64,000 bases of DNA from Sipunculus nudus. Taxonomy: Eukaryota; Annelida; Sipuncula; Golfingiida; Sipunculidae. Location: NCBI GenBank assembly GCA_026874595.1, contig JAPPUL010000073.1, positions 455,973-519,972 of the forward strand, written 5' to 3'. Below are positions 19,282 through 29,410 of the stretch, piece after piece. A model generated the notes under the pieces. That model did not search any database. It was not told the origin of the DNA and saw only the letters and a program-made list of their open reading frames with translations. Positions within the stretch are counted from its first letter, which is position 1. Each line of letters starts with the position of its first letter. Position numbers and translations under genes: made by a program.

Positions 19282-20982
19282 ATGGAAGAGCAAGTAAGAA
19301 AAGAAGAGCAAGTAAAAAAGGAAATAGATTTAAATGAAAATTCAAAAGAACCCTATGATGCCATTATAATTGGCTCAGGGATAGGAGGACTTACAGCTGG
19401 AGCTGTTTTATCAAAGTTTTTTAGAAAGAAAAAAGTTCTTATTCTAGAAAAACATTGGACCTTAGGCGGGCAAACGCATGAGTTTAAGAGAAAGGGAAAA
19501 TATAGCTTTGATGTAGGAATACATTACGTGGGGGAGATTGCCCAACTTGGATTAATTGGGAGGGCATTTTACTATATTACAGAGGGTAGGCTTAAGTGGC
19601 ATAAAATGCCTTATCACTTTGACCACTACGTTTATCCTGATTTCAAGTTTAACGCTCCTTCAAATGAAAGAGAATATAAAGAAGATTTAATTAAAGCTTT
19701 CCCAAAAGAGAAAAGTGCAATCATTAAGCATTTTAGAACAATTAGATTGACACGATTTTATTTAACGTCCTTAATAACAGAACGACATATGCCTCTAATG
19801 CTTAAACTCCCCTTTACGATATTCAACACTCTTGGTTTTCTATTTGGTCTTAGAAAACAATGTTACTCAACGGTAAAAGAATATCTGGATATGCGCTTTA
19901 AAGATGAAAAGCTAAAAGCGGTTTTAACTTCTTTATGGCCTGATTATGGTGTTCCAGCTGATAAAGCTATGCTTGGAGCGCATAGTCTTATTTTTTTTCA
20001 TTATTATAATGGAGGCTATTATCCTTCTGGAGGAGGTAGTGCCCTTGCAGATGCTATAGTACCGACTATAGAAAAGCATGGAGGCAAGTGCCTTACTAAT
20101 CATGAAGTTAAAGAGATTATTGTAAAGGATGACAAAGCGATAGGAGTTAGAGTAAAGAATGTACGATCTAAGGATGAGAAGGTTATTTATGCAAAAAAGA
20201 TTATTTCAAATGTGGGAGCCTATAATACTTTTAGAGTTCTTTTAAAAGAGGCTATTCATCCTGAGATTGAGGAGTTTGTAACAGGTCATAGTTTTCTTAC
20301 ACTTTATGTTGGCTTTAAAGAAAGTCCTGAGAGTCTTGGTATAAAAGGGGAGAATTATTGGTTTCACCCTAGCTTTGATCATGTAAAAAACTCTAATAAT
20401 AATTTGTTTAATGATGATGATGAGATAGGAGCATTTCTTAGTTTCCCTTCATTAAAAGACAGTGGCTCAAAAAGTCATACAGCTGAGATAATGGCGGTTT
20501 GTAATATTAATTATGACCAATATAAAAAGTGGCATGGTACTGATTGGAAAAAAAGAGGTGATGAATATATAGCGTTTAAAGAAAAGGTAACAGAGAAACT
20601 TCTTAATTTGGTAGAAAAGAACATTCCAGGCTTTAAAGCCTTAGTGGATTATAAAGAGGTATCAACGCCTTTATCCAATGAATATTTTCTAAGCAGAGCT
20701 AAGGGTATGTGTTATGGGATACCTGTTGTTCCTAAGCGTTATAAAGCTAAATATTTAAATAGGGTATATACAAAGATTAAGAATCTATATATATCGGGTT
20801 CTGACATTTTTTCTGTAGGTGTTGCCCCTTCAATGCTTGGCGGGATATTTGCAGGCTCTTTTGCAGGAGCTTTTAACAGATGGTTTTCAAAGCTAGCACT
20901 TTTTCTGCTAATACAACTAACCTATTTTACTTCAACTAAAAAAAAGATACAAAACAATATTATAGAAAAAAAGACCTTATAA
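19282..20982 (+). CDS. NAD(P)/FAD-dependent oxidoreductase, phytoene desaturase / retinol saturase-like
   Basis: FAD-dependent amine-oxidase-fold enzyme of the CrtI/CrtISO/RetSat group, which desaturates, isomerises or saturates polyene lipids. The dinucleotide-binding motif is AIIIGSGIGGLTAGAVLSKF (about residues 28-47), followed by LEKHWTLGGQTHEF and FDVGIHYVGE. The C-terminal FAD motif is NLYISGSDIFSVGVAPSMLGG with GIFAGSFAGAF. A hydrophobic/basic tail (LALFLLIQLTYFTS...) may anchor it to the membrane. Start: ATG with AAGGAG. Substrate (carotenoid-like or other unsaturated lipid) is inferred. Confidence 0.82.
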   Translation: MEEQVRKEEQVKKEIDLNENSKEPYDAIIIGSGIGGLTAGAVLSKFFRKKKVLILEKHWTLGGQTHEFKRKGKYSFDVGIHYVGEIAQLGLIGRAFYYITEGRLKWHKMPYHFDHYVYPDFKFNAPSNEREYKEDLIKAFPKEKSAIIKHFRTIRLTRFYLTSLITERHMPLMLKLPFTIFNTLGFLFGLRKQCYSTVKEYLDMRFKDEKLKAVLTSLWPDYGVPADKAMLGAHSLIFFHYYNGGYYPSGGGSALADAIVPTIEKHGGKCLTNHEVKEIIVKDDKAIGVRVKNVRSKDEKVIYAKKIISNVGAYNTFRVLLKEAIHPEIEEFVTGHSFLTLYVGFKESPESLGIKGENYWFHPSFDHVKNSNNNLFNDDDEIGAFLSFPSLKDSGSKSHTAEIMAVCNINYDQYKKWHGTDWKKRGDEYIAFKEKVTEKLLNLVEKNIPGFKALVDYKEVSTPLSNEYFLSRAKGMCYGIPVVPKRYKAKYLNRVYTKIKNLYISGSDIFSVGVAPSMLGGIFAGSFAGAFNRWFSKLALFLLIQLTYFTSTKKKIQNNIIEKKTL

Positions 20983-21021
20983 GAAGGGATAACTAAGGGA
21001 TAACTATAGGAGGAAACAAAA

Positions 21022-21621
21022 ATGCAAAGATTAAAAGATTATAAAAACATAAACTTAATAAAGAAGTATGTAATAAAATTTAGTTTAATATTTATTGTTG
21101 TTATATTAACGCATTCAACATTACACTCCAAAGAGGCAAAATTACACTCCAAAGAGGCAAAATTACACTCGCAAAAGGCAACAAGTGAAACTCCTTTTAA
21201 ACAAGGGAAGATGGTTGTAGGAGCTATAGGAAATCTTTATTATCTCCCTGACTATGCCATTGGGCTTGAAGCCTTCTTTTCCTACCTTGTATTAGATAAC
21301 TTTTCAATAGGAGCAGGACTTGGACTAAATACAGACTCAAATACTTATCACTTTCTAATGACCCTATATGGTTATAACTTATTTGGAACACCTATAGTAA
21401 CCCCTACGCTTAGTGTGAAGGCGGGAGTTGGGCTTACTCACGATAGATATAAAAAGGGGACTATTTTTAAGAGAGTCTTTGCCTCCTGGGGAGCCAGTGT
21501 TGGAATAATTACTATGTTAACAAAATCAGCTGGAATATCTTTAGACGTTGGATTTCATGCAAAAGACCTTAGCTTTACCCCTGCATTGATAACAGGGAGT
21601 AGCATTGTTTTTAGCTTTTAA
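21022..21621 (+). CDS. small outer-membrane beta-barrel-like protein
   Basis: 199 aa with an N-terminal hydrophobic export segment (IIKKYV...FSLIFIVVILTHSTLHS), then alternating hydrophobic/polar strands (MVVGAIGNLYY, FSIGAGLGL, LSVKAGVGLTHD, AGISLDVGFHA) and a C-terminal Phe (IVFSF), the usual signature of a BAM-assembled barrel. A 21-bp tandem repeat (21121-21180) encodes LHSKEAK about three times just after the export signal. AGGAGG precedes the ATG. No specific family recognised. Confidence 0.65.
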   Translation: MQRLKDYKNINLIKKYVIKFSLIFIVVILTHSTLHSKEAKLHSKEAKLHSQKATSETPFKQGKMVVGAIGNLYYLPDYAIGLEAFFSYLVLDNFSIGAGLGLNTDSNTYHFLMTLYGYNLFGTPIVTPTLSVKAGVGLTHDRYKKGTIFKRVFASWGASVGIITMLTKSAGISLDVGFHAKDLSFTPALITGSSIVFSF

Positions 21622-21643
21622 CGATATAGTGAGGTATTTAATT

Positions 21644-22123
21644 ATGAATCTAAGAGATTATCAAATGAGATTGTTTTTAGTTGTTACAACTTTATTTTTA
21701 AGCTTTTTTCTAATAAGTTGTAAGGGAGATAAGACAGATAATTTAAGTGTTGGAGCATGTACTATTGAAGGAAAAGGCCTTGATGAGAAAGGGAATCCTA
21801 CTAAAAAAGATATTACTGTTTCTTGTACTGAAAATGTTACAAAGACCATTTGTCAGGCTCTTGAGGAGAGCGCAAGAGTAGGGTATAAAAGTGAAGCTAG
21901 AAAGAGGGGAGGAGGGGATATTCGCAAGAAGGAACTACCTGAAAGCAAGTTTAAATCAAATCGTAGCTGTAGTCAAAAAAAGGTTTTGGCATCATGTACA
22001 ACAGGCGAGGTAGTAACTTATGCATATAAATCTGGCAATGCTGCTGAGGACAAAAAAACGAAGGCAGCAATGAAAAAGAGCTGCGATGCCGTCGGTGAGT
22101 ATAAAGATCTTAGTACAGAGTAG
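21644..22123 (+). CDS. lipoprotein of the six-cysteine family (paralogue of 59299)
   Basis: Predicted lipoprotein: MRLFLVVTTLFLSFFLISC, with the lipobox Cys followed by KGDKTD. The mature domain has GAC, CTENVTKTIC (C-x8-C), CSQKKVLASC (C-x8-C), VVTYAYK and a C-terminal SC, the same pattern as the genes at 59299 and 9939. I chose ATG 21644 (MNLRDYQ) because GAGG lies 9 nt upstream and the paralogue begins MNLMRLF. It is the last gene of the TetR operon. The 3' flank (AAAATTAAGGTTTGTCTTT) is shared with 59299, showing a duplication that included the untranslated region. Confidence 0.7.
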   Translation: MNLRDYQMRLFLVVTTLFLSFFLISCKGDKTDNLSVGACTIEGKGLDEKGNPTKKDITVSCTENVTKTICQALEESARVGYKSEARKRGGGDIRKKELPESKFKSNRSCSQKKVLASCTTGEVVTYAYKSGNAAEDKKTKAAMKKSCDAVGEYKDLSTE

Positions 22124-22144
22124 GAAAATTAAGGTTTGTCTTTC

Positions 22145-22310
22145 TTAGCTTATTATTAGCTTAAGTTAACAAAAACTTAAGAAATTAGGCAAGTATTTTT
22201 CTATAACTTATAGTTTAACTTATAGTTCTTCAAAAGCCTATTAAATAGTTAATAAGCTAATTATACTTACTATAAAAGAATGACTATTATTTTAATACAA
22301 TAGTTTTAGA
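22145..22310 (+). repeat. dispersed 150-bp intergenic repeat, copy 1
   Basis: Near-identical in long runs to 30045-30187: AGCTTAAGTTAA, AAAAACTT, ATTAGG, AAGTATTTTTC, ATAACTTATA, AAAAGCCTA, AAATAGTTAATAA, CTATAAAAGAATG. It contains an 8-bp inverted repeat CTTAAGTT...AACTTAAG (about 22158-22179) able to form a hairpin. No coding potential seen. Confidence 0.65.
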
Positions 22311-22355
22311 TATATGCTTATTAATAAAATATAGATAACGACAAGGAAGAATATA

Positions 22356-23279
22356 ATGGCAAACCCAAACATGCCAGAAAGAAAAGTAGCAAAAACAAAA
22401 GTAGCAAAAACAAAAGTAGCAAAAACAAAAGATGAAATTGAAAGCCTTATTAGAAACAAGGTCCAAGAAAGCTTACATTTAGAGTATAAAAGTAGTCAGG
22501 CACTAATTGACAATAATAATAAGCCAAAGGAAGCATCTAAAAAGGAAATAGCTAAAGACGTTTCGGCATTTGCTAATTCTGATGGTGGAATGATTGTATA
22601 CGGAGTAAAAGAGTATGGCAATAAAGATAAAGATAAAAAACATCTGCCAGAAAAGATAGATGAGGGTATAGATAATAATGTAAATATGAGAGAATGGTTA
22701 GATAACGTAATTAGTAGTAATATAACTCCTCCTATAAGTTATGAAATTATCCAAATTGATAACGGAAATGGCAAGTCTTTATATGTGATTGACATACCTA
22801 AATCTTATAATACTCCTCACCAGGCATCTGATAATAAGTATTATAAACGCTATAACTTTAAATCAAGCCCAATGGACCACTATGAAATTAACGATCTAAG
22901 AAGCAGACGTGCCGTCTATCCAAAACTAATTGATATAGAGCCGTTTGTGGAAGCAGCAACTAGTCATGAGTATCGTTTTTCGTTAGCTGTTGAGAATATT
23001 GGCGATGCTTTTGCTAAGGATATACAATTTGAATTGCCTAATAACTGGCCTAATAACTGGCCTAATAAAACAATGTATGATGCTCTTAAAGAGGGTATTA
23101 AGGGTCTGCCTCCAAAGGAAAGCCGAAAGTATAAATTCGAATATATGGCCAAGTCCAAGTCTCCGGTTCATGGCCCCGAGTCATTAGGATTTCCTAAGAT
23201 AAAAGTTTCTTATTCAGATCCTCGGATTGAAGGCCGCATTGAAGACGAATTTGATTTAAACGAATTTTATTCTATATGA
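22356..23279 (+). CDS. AlbA_2 (Schlafen-type) DNA-binding domain protein
   Basis: 307 aa. After a Lys-rich N-terminus made by a 15-bp tandem repeat (KVAKT three times), the AlbA_2 domain appears: ESLHLEYKSSQ, KKEIAKDVSAFANSDGGMIVYGV and YVIDIPKSYNTPHQASDNKYYKR. Such domains are found in Schlafen-like and transcription- or defence-related bacterial proteins. The C-terminal half (about 190-307) is unrecognised and includes a 12-bp duplication giving NNWPNNWPN. AAGGAAG precedes the ATG. Single-gene unit; function unknown. Confidence 0.72.
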   Translation: MANPNMPERKVAKTKVAKTKVAKTKDEIESLIRNKVQESLHLEYKSSQALIDNNNKPKEASKKEIAKDVSAFANSDGGMIVYGVKEYGNKDKDKKHLPEKIDEGIDNNVNMREWLDNVISSNITPPISYEIIQIDNGNGKSLYVIDIPKSYNTPHQASDNKYYKRYNFKSSPMDHYEINDLRSRRAVYPKLIDIEPFVEAATSHEYRFSLAVENIGDAFAKDIQFELPNNWPNNWPNKTMYDALKEGIKGLPPKESRKYKFEYMAKSKSPVHGPESLGFPKIKVSYSDPRIEGRIEDEFDLNEFYSI

Positions 23280-24074
23280 TAGATTTGGGTAAGAATAACA
23301 TGTTAGCTATTCCTATAATACTATTAAATGAGTTGTTAGCAACCCATATCAGCAAGTATTTTAAAACTTAGGAGCTGATTAGACAAAATTAACATATACG
23401 CTAATGACAAGGTACTATAACTACCTAAATGAAAGGAGACTACCATCCAAAAAGCAATGCAAAAATAATAAAAAGAATGACAATGATTATAATCCTTATA
23501 AATAGTTACAAGATAAAAATAAACTTATAATTATGATTATTAATTGTTCTAATAAAGTAAATAAAAAGTATTCTAAGCTAGTCTTTTAAAAATAGTCTTG
23601 GTGATACTTCTTCGCTTTTGTAAAACTTCTTTAAAGGAACTGTCTACGTTACAATAGGCTTCTTATACCAAACTTGAACAACATTCTTTATCCTTTCGCC
23701 ACCTCTACCATCACTATAATAAAATACCCATATTGAAGACCAATATTATTGCTCTACCTATTAAGAAAAATAACCTTCTCCAACTTAGACATATCTATAT
23801 CAAGTTGGCTGCTACTCTTAGCACTACACCTAAATAAACATTATATAAATATCACTCTAATATTTTAGATAACAATTGTCCTAAGATAACTGTAATATAT
23901 TTGTATTAAGAAATTTGTTATTTATTACCTGAAGTTAGGTCTAATTGAAATTAAAAGCCAGATCAGGCACTTGCCTTATTAACTTCCTATAGAATAAAGC
24001 AGGAAGTGATATATAAGGGTTAGCTACATAAGAAGACTACACCACAGTAAACTATACAATGTGCGTAGCTTCAG
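23280..24074. other. 795-bp gap with degenerate coding-like fragments
   Basis: No intact ORF. On the minus strand two adjacent short frames, CSAKSSSQLDIDMSKLEKVI (about 23810-23750) and YWSSIWVFYYSDGRGG...VVQVWYKKPIVT (about 23742-23645), look like pieces of one decayed secreted protein. 23866-23898 resembles the repeat core CTAAGATA...TATCTAAAATATTAG in inverted orientation. The rest shows nothing I can name. Confidence 0.3.
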
Positions 24075-24431
24075 CTATAAATTAGGCTTACCTGAATACT
24101 TTATAAACTCAGCAGGTAAATCGCTATTTAATAAACCTACTGCAGAATCCTCAGCCTTCTTAAACTCCTCCATAATGTTAGCTAACTCATCCTCAGTATA
24201 TGTATAAAATAAATTGGCTGACATAACATAGTCCATCTTTTCAAGCTTTTGTAACTTTGCTACCTCTTCCGATACATCCTTACCCTCTATAATAACTATA
24301 ATCTGACCTATGTCATCATGATAATGAACCTCACAAATATCACTGGCATTCAATATATCAATAAGCTTATCTTTATCCTCTATCCTTGTCCTTACAACAA
24401 CACTAGATATATTCATCCTTTTAACCCCCAT
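24075..24431 (-). CDS. napD: NapD, chaperone for periplasmic nitrate reductase
   Basis: 118-aa NapD family protein that binds the Tat signal of NapA and delays export until the cofactor is inserted. Recognisable core: MNISSVVVRTR, CEVHYHDDIGQIIVIIEGKD and MSANLFYTYTEDEL. The closest resemblance by eye is to Campylobacterota NapD. The family start is the internal MNISS (ATG 24416); the upstream ATG 24431 (MGVKR) adds five residues. Last intact nap gene of the cluster. Confidence 0.85.
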   Translation of the reverse strand: MGVKRMNISSVVVRTRIEDKDKLIDILNASDICEVHYHDDIGQIIVIIEGKDVSEEVAKLQKLEKMDYVMSANLFYTYTEDELANIMEEFKKAEDSAVGLLNSDLPAEFIKYSGKPNL

Positions 24432-24763
24432 AATATAATTTTACTATCACCAGCCCTCTAATAGACAAGTAAGTCAATAAAAAATACCTTTGAAATACTC
24501 CTTAACTCCTTAAATATAGTTAACTTTACAGGCTTAATAAATCTTTTAGAGTTAATACTATATACCTCTACATACCTAAAAGACCTAGCTATATAAATAA
24601 GACCATAATAAACAAATTCTAAAACACTACCAAAGGTATTATCCTCTTTATCTGTCCAGATAACTTCTCCCCCTCATACAAATTTAGCGCTACATTGCCC
24701 ACAATAATAATAATGGAAAAGCCTTTACCACATTATATCCATAATACTTAAAAATCCCATAAA
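24432..24763 (-). pseudogene. degenerate coding remnant between napB and napD (possibly napL)
   Basis: The minus strand has coding-like stretches in different frames: GNVALNLYEGEKL, then EVIWTDKEDNTFGSVLEFVY...YIARSFRYVEVYSIN with ~70 open codons ending at about 24464. The latter looks like beta-propeller blades. In Campylobacterota the propeller protein NapL is encoded between napB/napF and napD, so a napL remnant is plausible. Only about one third of the expected length could fit here and there is no start, so this is inference. Confidence 0.35.
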
Positions 24764-25408
24764 CTATCTTACATTCTTCCTAGAAGACTTTGCAAAAGGG
24801 ACAGTTTTTATTTTTAATGTAGATTTAGACTTAGACATCTCAGATCTAAACAAAGGTGCAAATTTATTACTCTTAGCCTCAGCTAAATCAGCTTGAGGTG
24901 CATGGCATTGTGAACAATTGAAAAAGGCCTTATTTAACTTCCCCTTTAGGCTTCTTGCATCTAACTCAGAAATATGAGTAGTAGATATTAGCGTAGCTGT
25001 TGGAAGCTTGGCTACCTTAAGATCTTGCTCAGAAGGCATATGGCAATTTAGACAAGTATTGCCACCCTTTTTTATAGGTAAAAGCCCGTTTACACTATGT
25101 GGTATCATAGGTGGCGCGTTCTCAAATGCCCTTCCAAACTTCTTATTACCTGCACCAGGTGCTTTACCAATATAATTAACACCAGGAGTAGTAAGCGTCT
25201 CGTCAAATAAACTCTCAGACCGTATAGTACTTATCCCAAGTTCACTATCTGTAGTCCTTTTAACTTTACTATCCTTTACATCAGATACATCAGATACATC
25301 ATTTACACTATTTACATCAGACGCATCAGTTGACTTTTTACAATAAATAGCCGCTAAGGTAAGGCCAACTATTAAAACCATCAAAAGTACCCTTTTGCTA
25401 TTAATCAT
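24764..25408 (-). CDS. napB: NapB, periplasmic dihaem cytochrome c of nitrate reductase
   Basis: Electron-transfer partner of NapA. Two CxxCH haem sites, CLNCH (119-123) and CSQCH (165-169), plus likely distal ligands H104 (MIPHSV) and H145 (STTHIS). FENAPPMIPHSVNGLLPIKK and CSQCHAPQA strongly resemble Campylobacterota NapB. An N-terminal signal is present (residues 7-22; Cys23 could be a lipid site, though the lipobox AIYC is poor). An extra low-complexity segment (about 27-50, DVSDV units from a 9-bp repeat) precedes the conserved part. It lies 83 bp downstream of napA. Confidence 0.92.
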   Translation of the reverse strand: MINSKRVLLMVLIVGLTLAAIYCKKSTDASDVNSVNDVSDVSDVKDSKVKRTTDSELGISTIRSESLFDETLTTPGVNYIGKAPGAGNKKFGRAFENAPPMIPHSVNGLLPIKKGGNTCLNCHMPSEQDLKVAKLPTATLISTTHISELDARSLKGKLNKAFFNCSQCHAPQADLAEAKSNKFAPLFRSEMSKSKSTLKIKTVPFAKSSRKNVR

Positions 25409-25491
25409 ATCACTTTCTCCATATATGAATTTAATTTAAAATAGAGCATTATCACTACATATTTCATTTTCACAAATAATCATAAAATAAC

Positions 25492-28275
25492 TTATGCTTT
25501 ATATATCTTCACAGCGCACTTTTTAAAATCTGTCTGCTTAGATAATGGACAAGTGTGATCCAAAGTAACCTTATTAATAAAAACCTTCTCATCAAACCAT
25601 GGCACAAATACTAATCCTTTTGGCGGCCGATTCCTGCCTCTGGCATCGACCCTCGCCTTAACCTTACCGCGTCTACTCTCTACCCACACAGCATCCCCCT
25701 GCTTTACATTAACTTTCTTAGCATCAACAGGATTCATATAAATAAGAGCCTCAGGAACAGCCCTATAAAGCTCTGGCACCCTCATAGTCATCGTCCCACT
25801 ATGCCAATGCTCAAGAACCCTACCAGTATTAAGCCAAAAAGGATATTCCTTACTAGGCATCTCTGGGGGCTCCATATACGGTCTGAAAAATATCTTAGCT
25901 TTGTTCTTTAAATCATACTTAGGCTTTTGCTTGTCAGGCCCCTTTAAACCTCCCTCAAAAACCTTCTTAAGTGCACCACCATAAAAAGCAAATCCCTTAC
26001 CCTTTACCTCACTCCTAACATAAGGGTCATACATAGCATTAAAACGCCACCTAGTTTCACGCTTGTTTATTACAGGCCATCTCAACCCTCTTACAGCATG
26101 ATAAGTGTCAAAGTCAGCTAAGTCATGGTGTTTATTAGTTCCAAACTTTCTATACTCTTCCCATAAAGCTTTATGAACAAAAAAACCATAACCACCAAAC
26201 TTACCATAACCACTTATCTCCCTACCATCACCTGCCGCCTCTGTATTCATAAAACCCTTCCCTACAGGATCATTAGCCCAACTAAACTTTTTCATGTCTT
26301 TAGTTGCAAAAAGTACATCGTATAAACTCATATCAGGATTATAACCCTTAGCCTTAGCCTCAGATAATACATCCTTTAACTTAATCCCTCCAACATCCCA
26401 ACCCTTCCAACACTCTTTTAACTTAAAACGCTTAGAAAACTCTAGATATTGCCACACATCAGGCATCGCCTCTCCAACCGGAGTAACCTGTTGCTTCCAA
26501 TGCTGTGTACGCCTTTCTGAATTACCATAAGCTCCCCATTTCTCATATATCATAGCCGATGGCAATATTAAATCAGCTACCTTAGCAGATATTCCAGCAT
26601 AAGAATCTGACACAACTATAAAGTTGTCCATCTCTCGGGCTGCCTTTATCCAATGATTAGCATTAGCTGTATTCTGCCACGGGTTACATACATTAACCCA
26701 GGCCCACTTAATCTTACCATCTTCTATGTCCCTCATAATCTTTGTATAATGTGAACCAACTTTACCATTTAACGTATCCTTAGGAAGCATCCATATCTTT
26801 TCTGATATCTCTCTATGTTTAGGATTATCTACTACCATATCAGCTGGTAACCTATGTGCAAAAGTACCAACCTCTCTGGCAGTACCACAGGCTGACGGCT
26901 GCCCAGTTAAACTAAATGCACCGTTACCCGGCTTAGCTTGCTTACCTAATAATAAATGAACCATATACGCCTGCTCATTAACCCATGAACCCCTAGAGTG
27001 TTGATTCATGCCCATAGTCCAGAAACTAACCACCTTCCTATTCTTCTCAATATATAACTTTGCAAGAAGCTCTAATTTCTTTTTATAATCAGCAACAGAT
27101 TCATCAGGATTACCCTTAGATAACTTAGCAACATAGTCTAAAGTATACGGTTCTAACGCCTTTTCAAAGTCCTCACGAGTTATCTTCCAGTGCACAAAAG
27201 GTCCTTTACCCTTACTATGCTTCATTTCAAGCATATCACCAGCCTTATGCCCTAAATAAGCTAATGATACACCCTCATCAGCAGAAAGACGCTTCCCATT
27301 CTGCTTTTTAGCTGTGTCTAACTCAGACTCTTTATATTTTTTATGTGTGGTATCCTCACGCATACCATAACCAATATCCACAAATCCTGTAGTAAAAATA
27401 CAGTGATCCTTAACAAACTCCTCATCAACCGCCTCACTCTTAATAATCTCCCTTGCTATATAGTTCCATATAGCTAGATCAGTACTAGGTTTAAATATAA
27501 TATCCGTATCTGCAATATCAGAACAACGATTTGTATACGTAGATAAGTTAACCAACTGAACTCTATCAGGAGCACTAAGCTTTCTATCTGTTACTCGAGA
27601 CCACAAAATAGGATGCATCTCTGCCATATTTGCACCCCATGTAACAACTGTATCAGTAAGCTCTATATCATCATAACATCCAGAAGGCTCGTCTATACCA
27701 AAAGTCTGTATAAAACCAACTACAGCACTAGCCATGCAATGTCTTGCATTAGGATCAATATTATTACTCCTAAATCCTGCCTTCATAAGCTTAGCTATAG
27801 CATAACCTTCTTGTATAGTATATTGACCAGAACCAAAAACCGCAACACTACGTGGACCATTCTTTCCATAAGTCTCTTTAAACTTCTGGGCCATAACATT
27901 AAACGCTTCGTCCCAACCAATCTCCTCAAACTTACCATGCTTATCAAACTTGCCATTTGTCTTTCGTAAAAGGGGCTTCGTTAACCTATCACTACCATAC
28001 ATAATCTTCGAGTTAAAGTACCCCTTAATGCAGTTTAAACCCTTGTTAACTGGACATGCCGGATCACCCTTTGATGCAACTATCTTATCGTCCTTAGTCG
28101 CAAGCATAATACCACACCCAGTACCACAAAACCTGCACACACTCTTATCCCAGCGCCAACCAGCTTCAGCAGCATCTGCCGCAAGCCTATCTGCCTCAGG
28201 TACATTAATACCTATAGCTGTAGCCGCCGATACCGCTGCTGTCTTCTTAAGAAATTCTCTTCTAGATAGTGACAT
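25492..28275 (-). CDS. napA: NapA, periplasmic nitrate reductase catalytic subunit
   Basis: Mo-bis-MGD enzyme reducing nitrate to nitrite in the periplasm. Twin-arginine signal SRREFLKKT (4-12). The [4Fe-4S] cysteines are C47, C50, C54 (CRFCGTGC) and C82 (LNCIKG). The Mo-ligand Cys is C180 (NARHCMASA). Full length (927 aa) and apparently intact. Insertions and motifs such as NIADTDII-like [20 protein letters not shown] and [21 protein letters not shown] match the Campylobacterota-type enzyme. No napG/napH quinol dehydrogenase genes lie in this cluster, so the electron donor must be encoded elsewhere. Confidence 0.97.
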   Translation of the reverse strand: MSLSRREFLKKTAAVSAATAIGINVPEADRLAADAAEAGWRWDKSVCRFCGTGCGIMLATKDDKIVASKGDPACPVNKGLNCIKGYFNSKIMYGSDRLTKPLLRKTNGKFDKHGKFEEIGWDEAFNVMAQKFKETYGKNGPRSVAVFGSGQYTIQEGYAIAKLMKAGFRSNNIDPNARHCMASAVVGFIQTFGIDEPSGCYDDIELTDTVVTWGANMAEMHPILWSRVTDRKLSAPDRVQLVNLSTYTNRCSDIADTDIIFKPSTDLAIWNYIAREIIKSEAVDEEFVKDHCIFTTGFVDIGYGMREDTTHKKYKESELDTAKKQNGKRLSADEGVSLAYLGHKAGDMLEMKHSKGKGPFVHWKITREDFEKALEPYTLDYVAKLSKGNPDESVADYKKKLELLAKLYIEKNRKVVSFWTMGMNQHSRGSWVNEQAYMVHLLLGKQAKPGNGAFSLTGQPSACGTAREVGTFAHRLPADMVVDNPKHREISEKIWMLPKDTLNGKVGSHYTKIMRDIEDGKIKWAWVNVCNPWQNTANANHWIKAAREMDNFIVVSDSYAGISAKVADLILPSAMIYEKWGAYGNSERRTQHWKQQVTPVGEAMPDVWQYLEFSKRFKLKECWKGWDVGGIKLKDVLSEAKAKGYNPDMSLYDVLFATKDMKKFSWANDPVGKGFMNTEAAGDGREISGYGKFGGYGFFVHKALWEEYRKFGTNKHHDLADFDTYHAVRGLRWPVINKRETRWRFNAMYDPYVRSEVKGKGFAFYGGALKKVFEGGLKGPDKQKPKYDLKNKAKIFFRPYMEPPEMPSKEYPFWLNTGRVLEHWHSGTMTMRVPELYRAVPEALIYMNPVDAKKVNVKQGDAVWVESRRGKVKARVDARGRNRPPKGLVFVPWFDEKVFINKVTLDHTCPLSKQTDFKKCAVKIYKA

Positions 28276-28581
28276 TAACAGTCTCCTTAGAAATATTATT
28301 TTATACTAGCTAAATATCCAAAACCTATCTTCCTTAAGAAGAACTAAAAACAAACTTCTATACCTAAAAAAAATATAAAACAACTATCTTGAAAAATACT
28401 TCTATAATCATTAATAATCATTAATAGTTTGCTTATAATCTCTAGTCTTCTTTATAGTACAAGCAAAAAGTAAATATTAAAAAAGTAAATATTACCTAAA
28501 TTGTAAGAATAGTACAACTACCCTTCTTATTAGAGTCCTTAATACAACCCATAATTAAAGAAAATAGTAGAATAGCCTTTT
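28276..28581. other. 306-bp gap between napF and napA
   Basis: AT-rich, no ORF on either strand and no RNA gene seen. A short direct repeat CATTAATAATCATTAATA occurs near 28410-28430. It probably holds the napA promoter. Confidence 0.5.
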
Positions 28582-29085
28582 TTATAAAGCACTAATCTTA
28601 ATAGCTTCTTTAGGGCAAACTGAAATACATAACCCGCAACCCGTACATTTGTCTGCTTGCACCTTAGGGTTCCATAAAACCAAAAACTTTATTGCCTTCT
28701 CAGGACAAATCTCCCTACAACTACTACAAATAACTTTATTCCAAGCCAAACACTCAGACTCGCCTATAGCAGGCAGCGCATTAACCTTATTTATACCTTC
28801 ATAAATACTAGTATCTAATACTCCAAAATCACAGGCCTCAGCACACTTTTGACAAAAAGTACAACCATTCTCTTTAAAATCTAAATATGGTGTGTTATCT
28901 TCCTTGTCTATCCGAATAATCTCCTCTTCACAGACTCCTACACATTTACCACCACACTCCTTGCAATAACGTTGGAAAAGCACATCATCATTGTTATAAG
29001 GAGGCCTAATACGCTTTACATCAATAGTTTGCTTCTTTTGTAAAAAGAGAGACCTAAAAAATTCCCTCCTATCCATTTTATCCAT
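28582..29085 (-). CDS. napF: NapF-type ferredoxin, nitrate reductase accessory
   Basis: Cytoplasmic iron-sulfur protein of nap systems that interacts with NapA maturation. It has four Cys clusters: CKECGGKCVGVC, CTFCQKCAEAC, CSSCREIC and CTGCGLCISVC, i.e. four [4Fe-4S] sites. The N-terminal MDRREFF motif is usual for NapF. A TTG at 29100 would extend the frame by five codons; I prefer ATG 29085 (or 29076), which fits the family. A perfect DnaA-box-like TTATCCACA lies over the upstream TTG, probably by chance. Confidence 0.85.
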   Translation of the reverse strand: MDKMDRREFFRSLFLQKKQTIDVKRIRPPYNNDDVLFQRYCKECGGKCVGVCEEEIIRIDKEDNTPYLDFKENGCTFCQKCAEACDFGVLDTSIYEGINKVNALPAIGESECLAWNKVICSSCREICPEKAIKFLVLWNPKVQADKCTGCGLCISVCPKEAIKISAL

Positions 29086-29410
29086 AATAGTTATCCACAA
29101 TATTTTACAAAAATACTAAATTACCTTCTATCCTCTTTTAATAAGATTTAACTTTAATAAGATTTAGCTAAAGGGAGTGTTTTTATTTTTAATATAAACA
29201 TAAAGATGGCTTAGGAAATGGATGAATCAGATCTATATATAATAGCAACTACCATAAGTCCCCCTCTCTAATAATAAACAAACCAGGCACCCCTTCTCAT
29301 TAAACAACAAAATCATAGAATGTTGACTTATACTAGCCATTAAATAATAAATAAAGAATATTCTTATTTACTATTTAAGTTTTATAAACTTAAGTTTTAT
29401 CATTTATAGC
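29086..29410. other. 325-bp gap with a napB-tail-like remnant
   Basis: No ORF. On the minus strand, near 29165-29240, a frame reading LKIKTLPLAKS resembles the NapB C-terminus LKIKTVPFAKS (24790s), and an AGATCTGA word is also shared. It may be a fragment of a duplicated napB end. A direct repeat TTTAATAAGATTTA occurs at 29136-29166. Confidence 0.3.

Noticed and set aside
29091-29099. DnaA box TTATCCACA as a sign of a replication origin
   Set aside because: A single box in the napF leader with no cluster, no AT-rich unwinding element beside it and no dnaA nearby.
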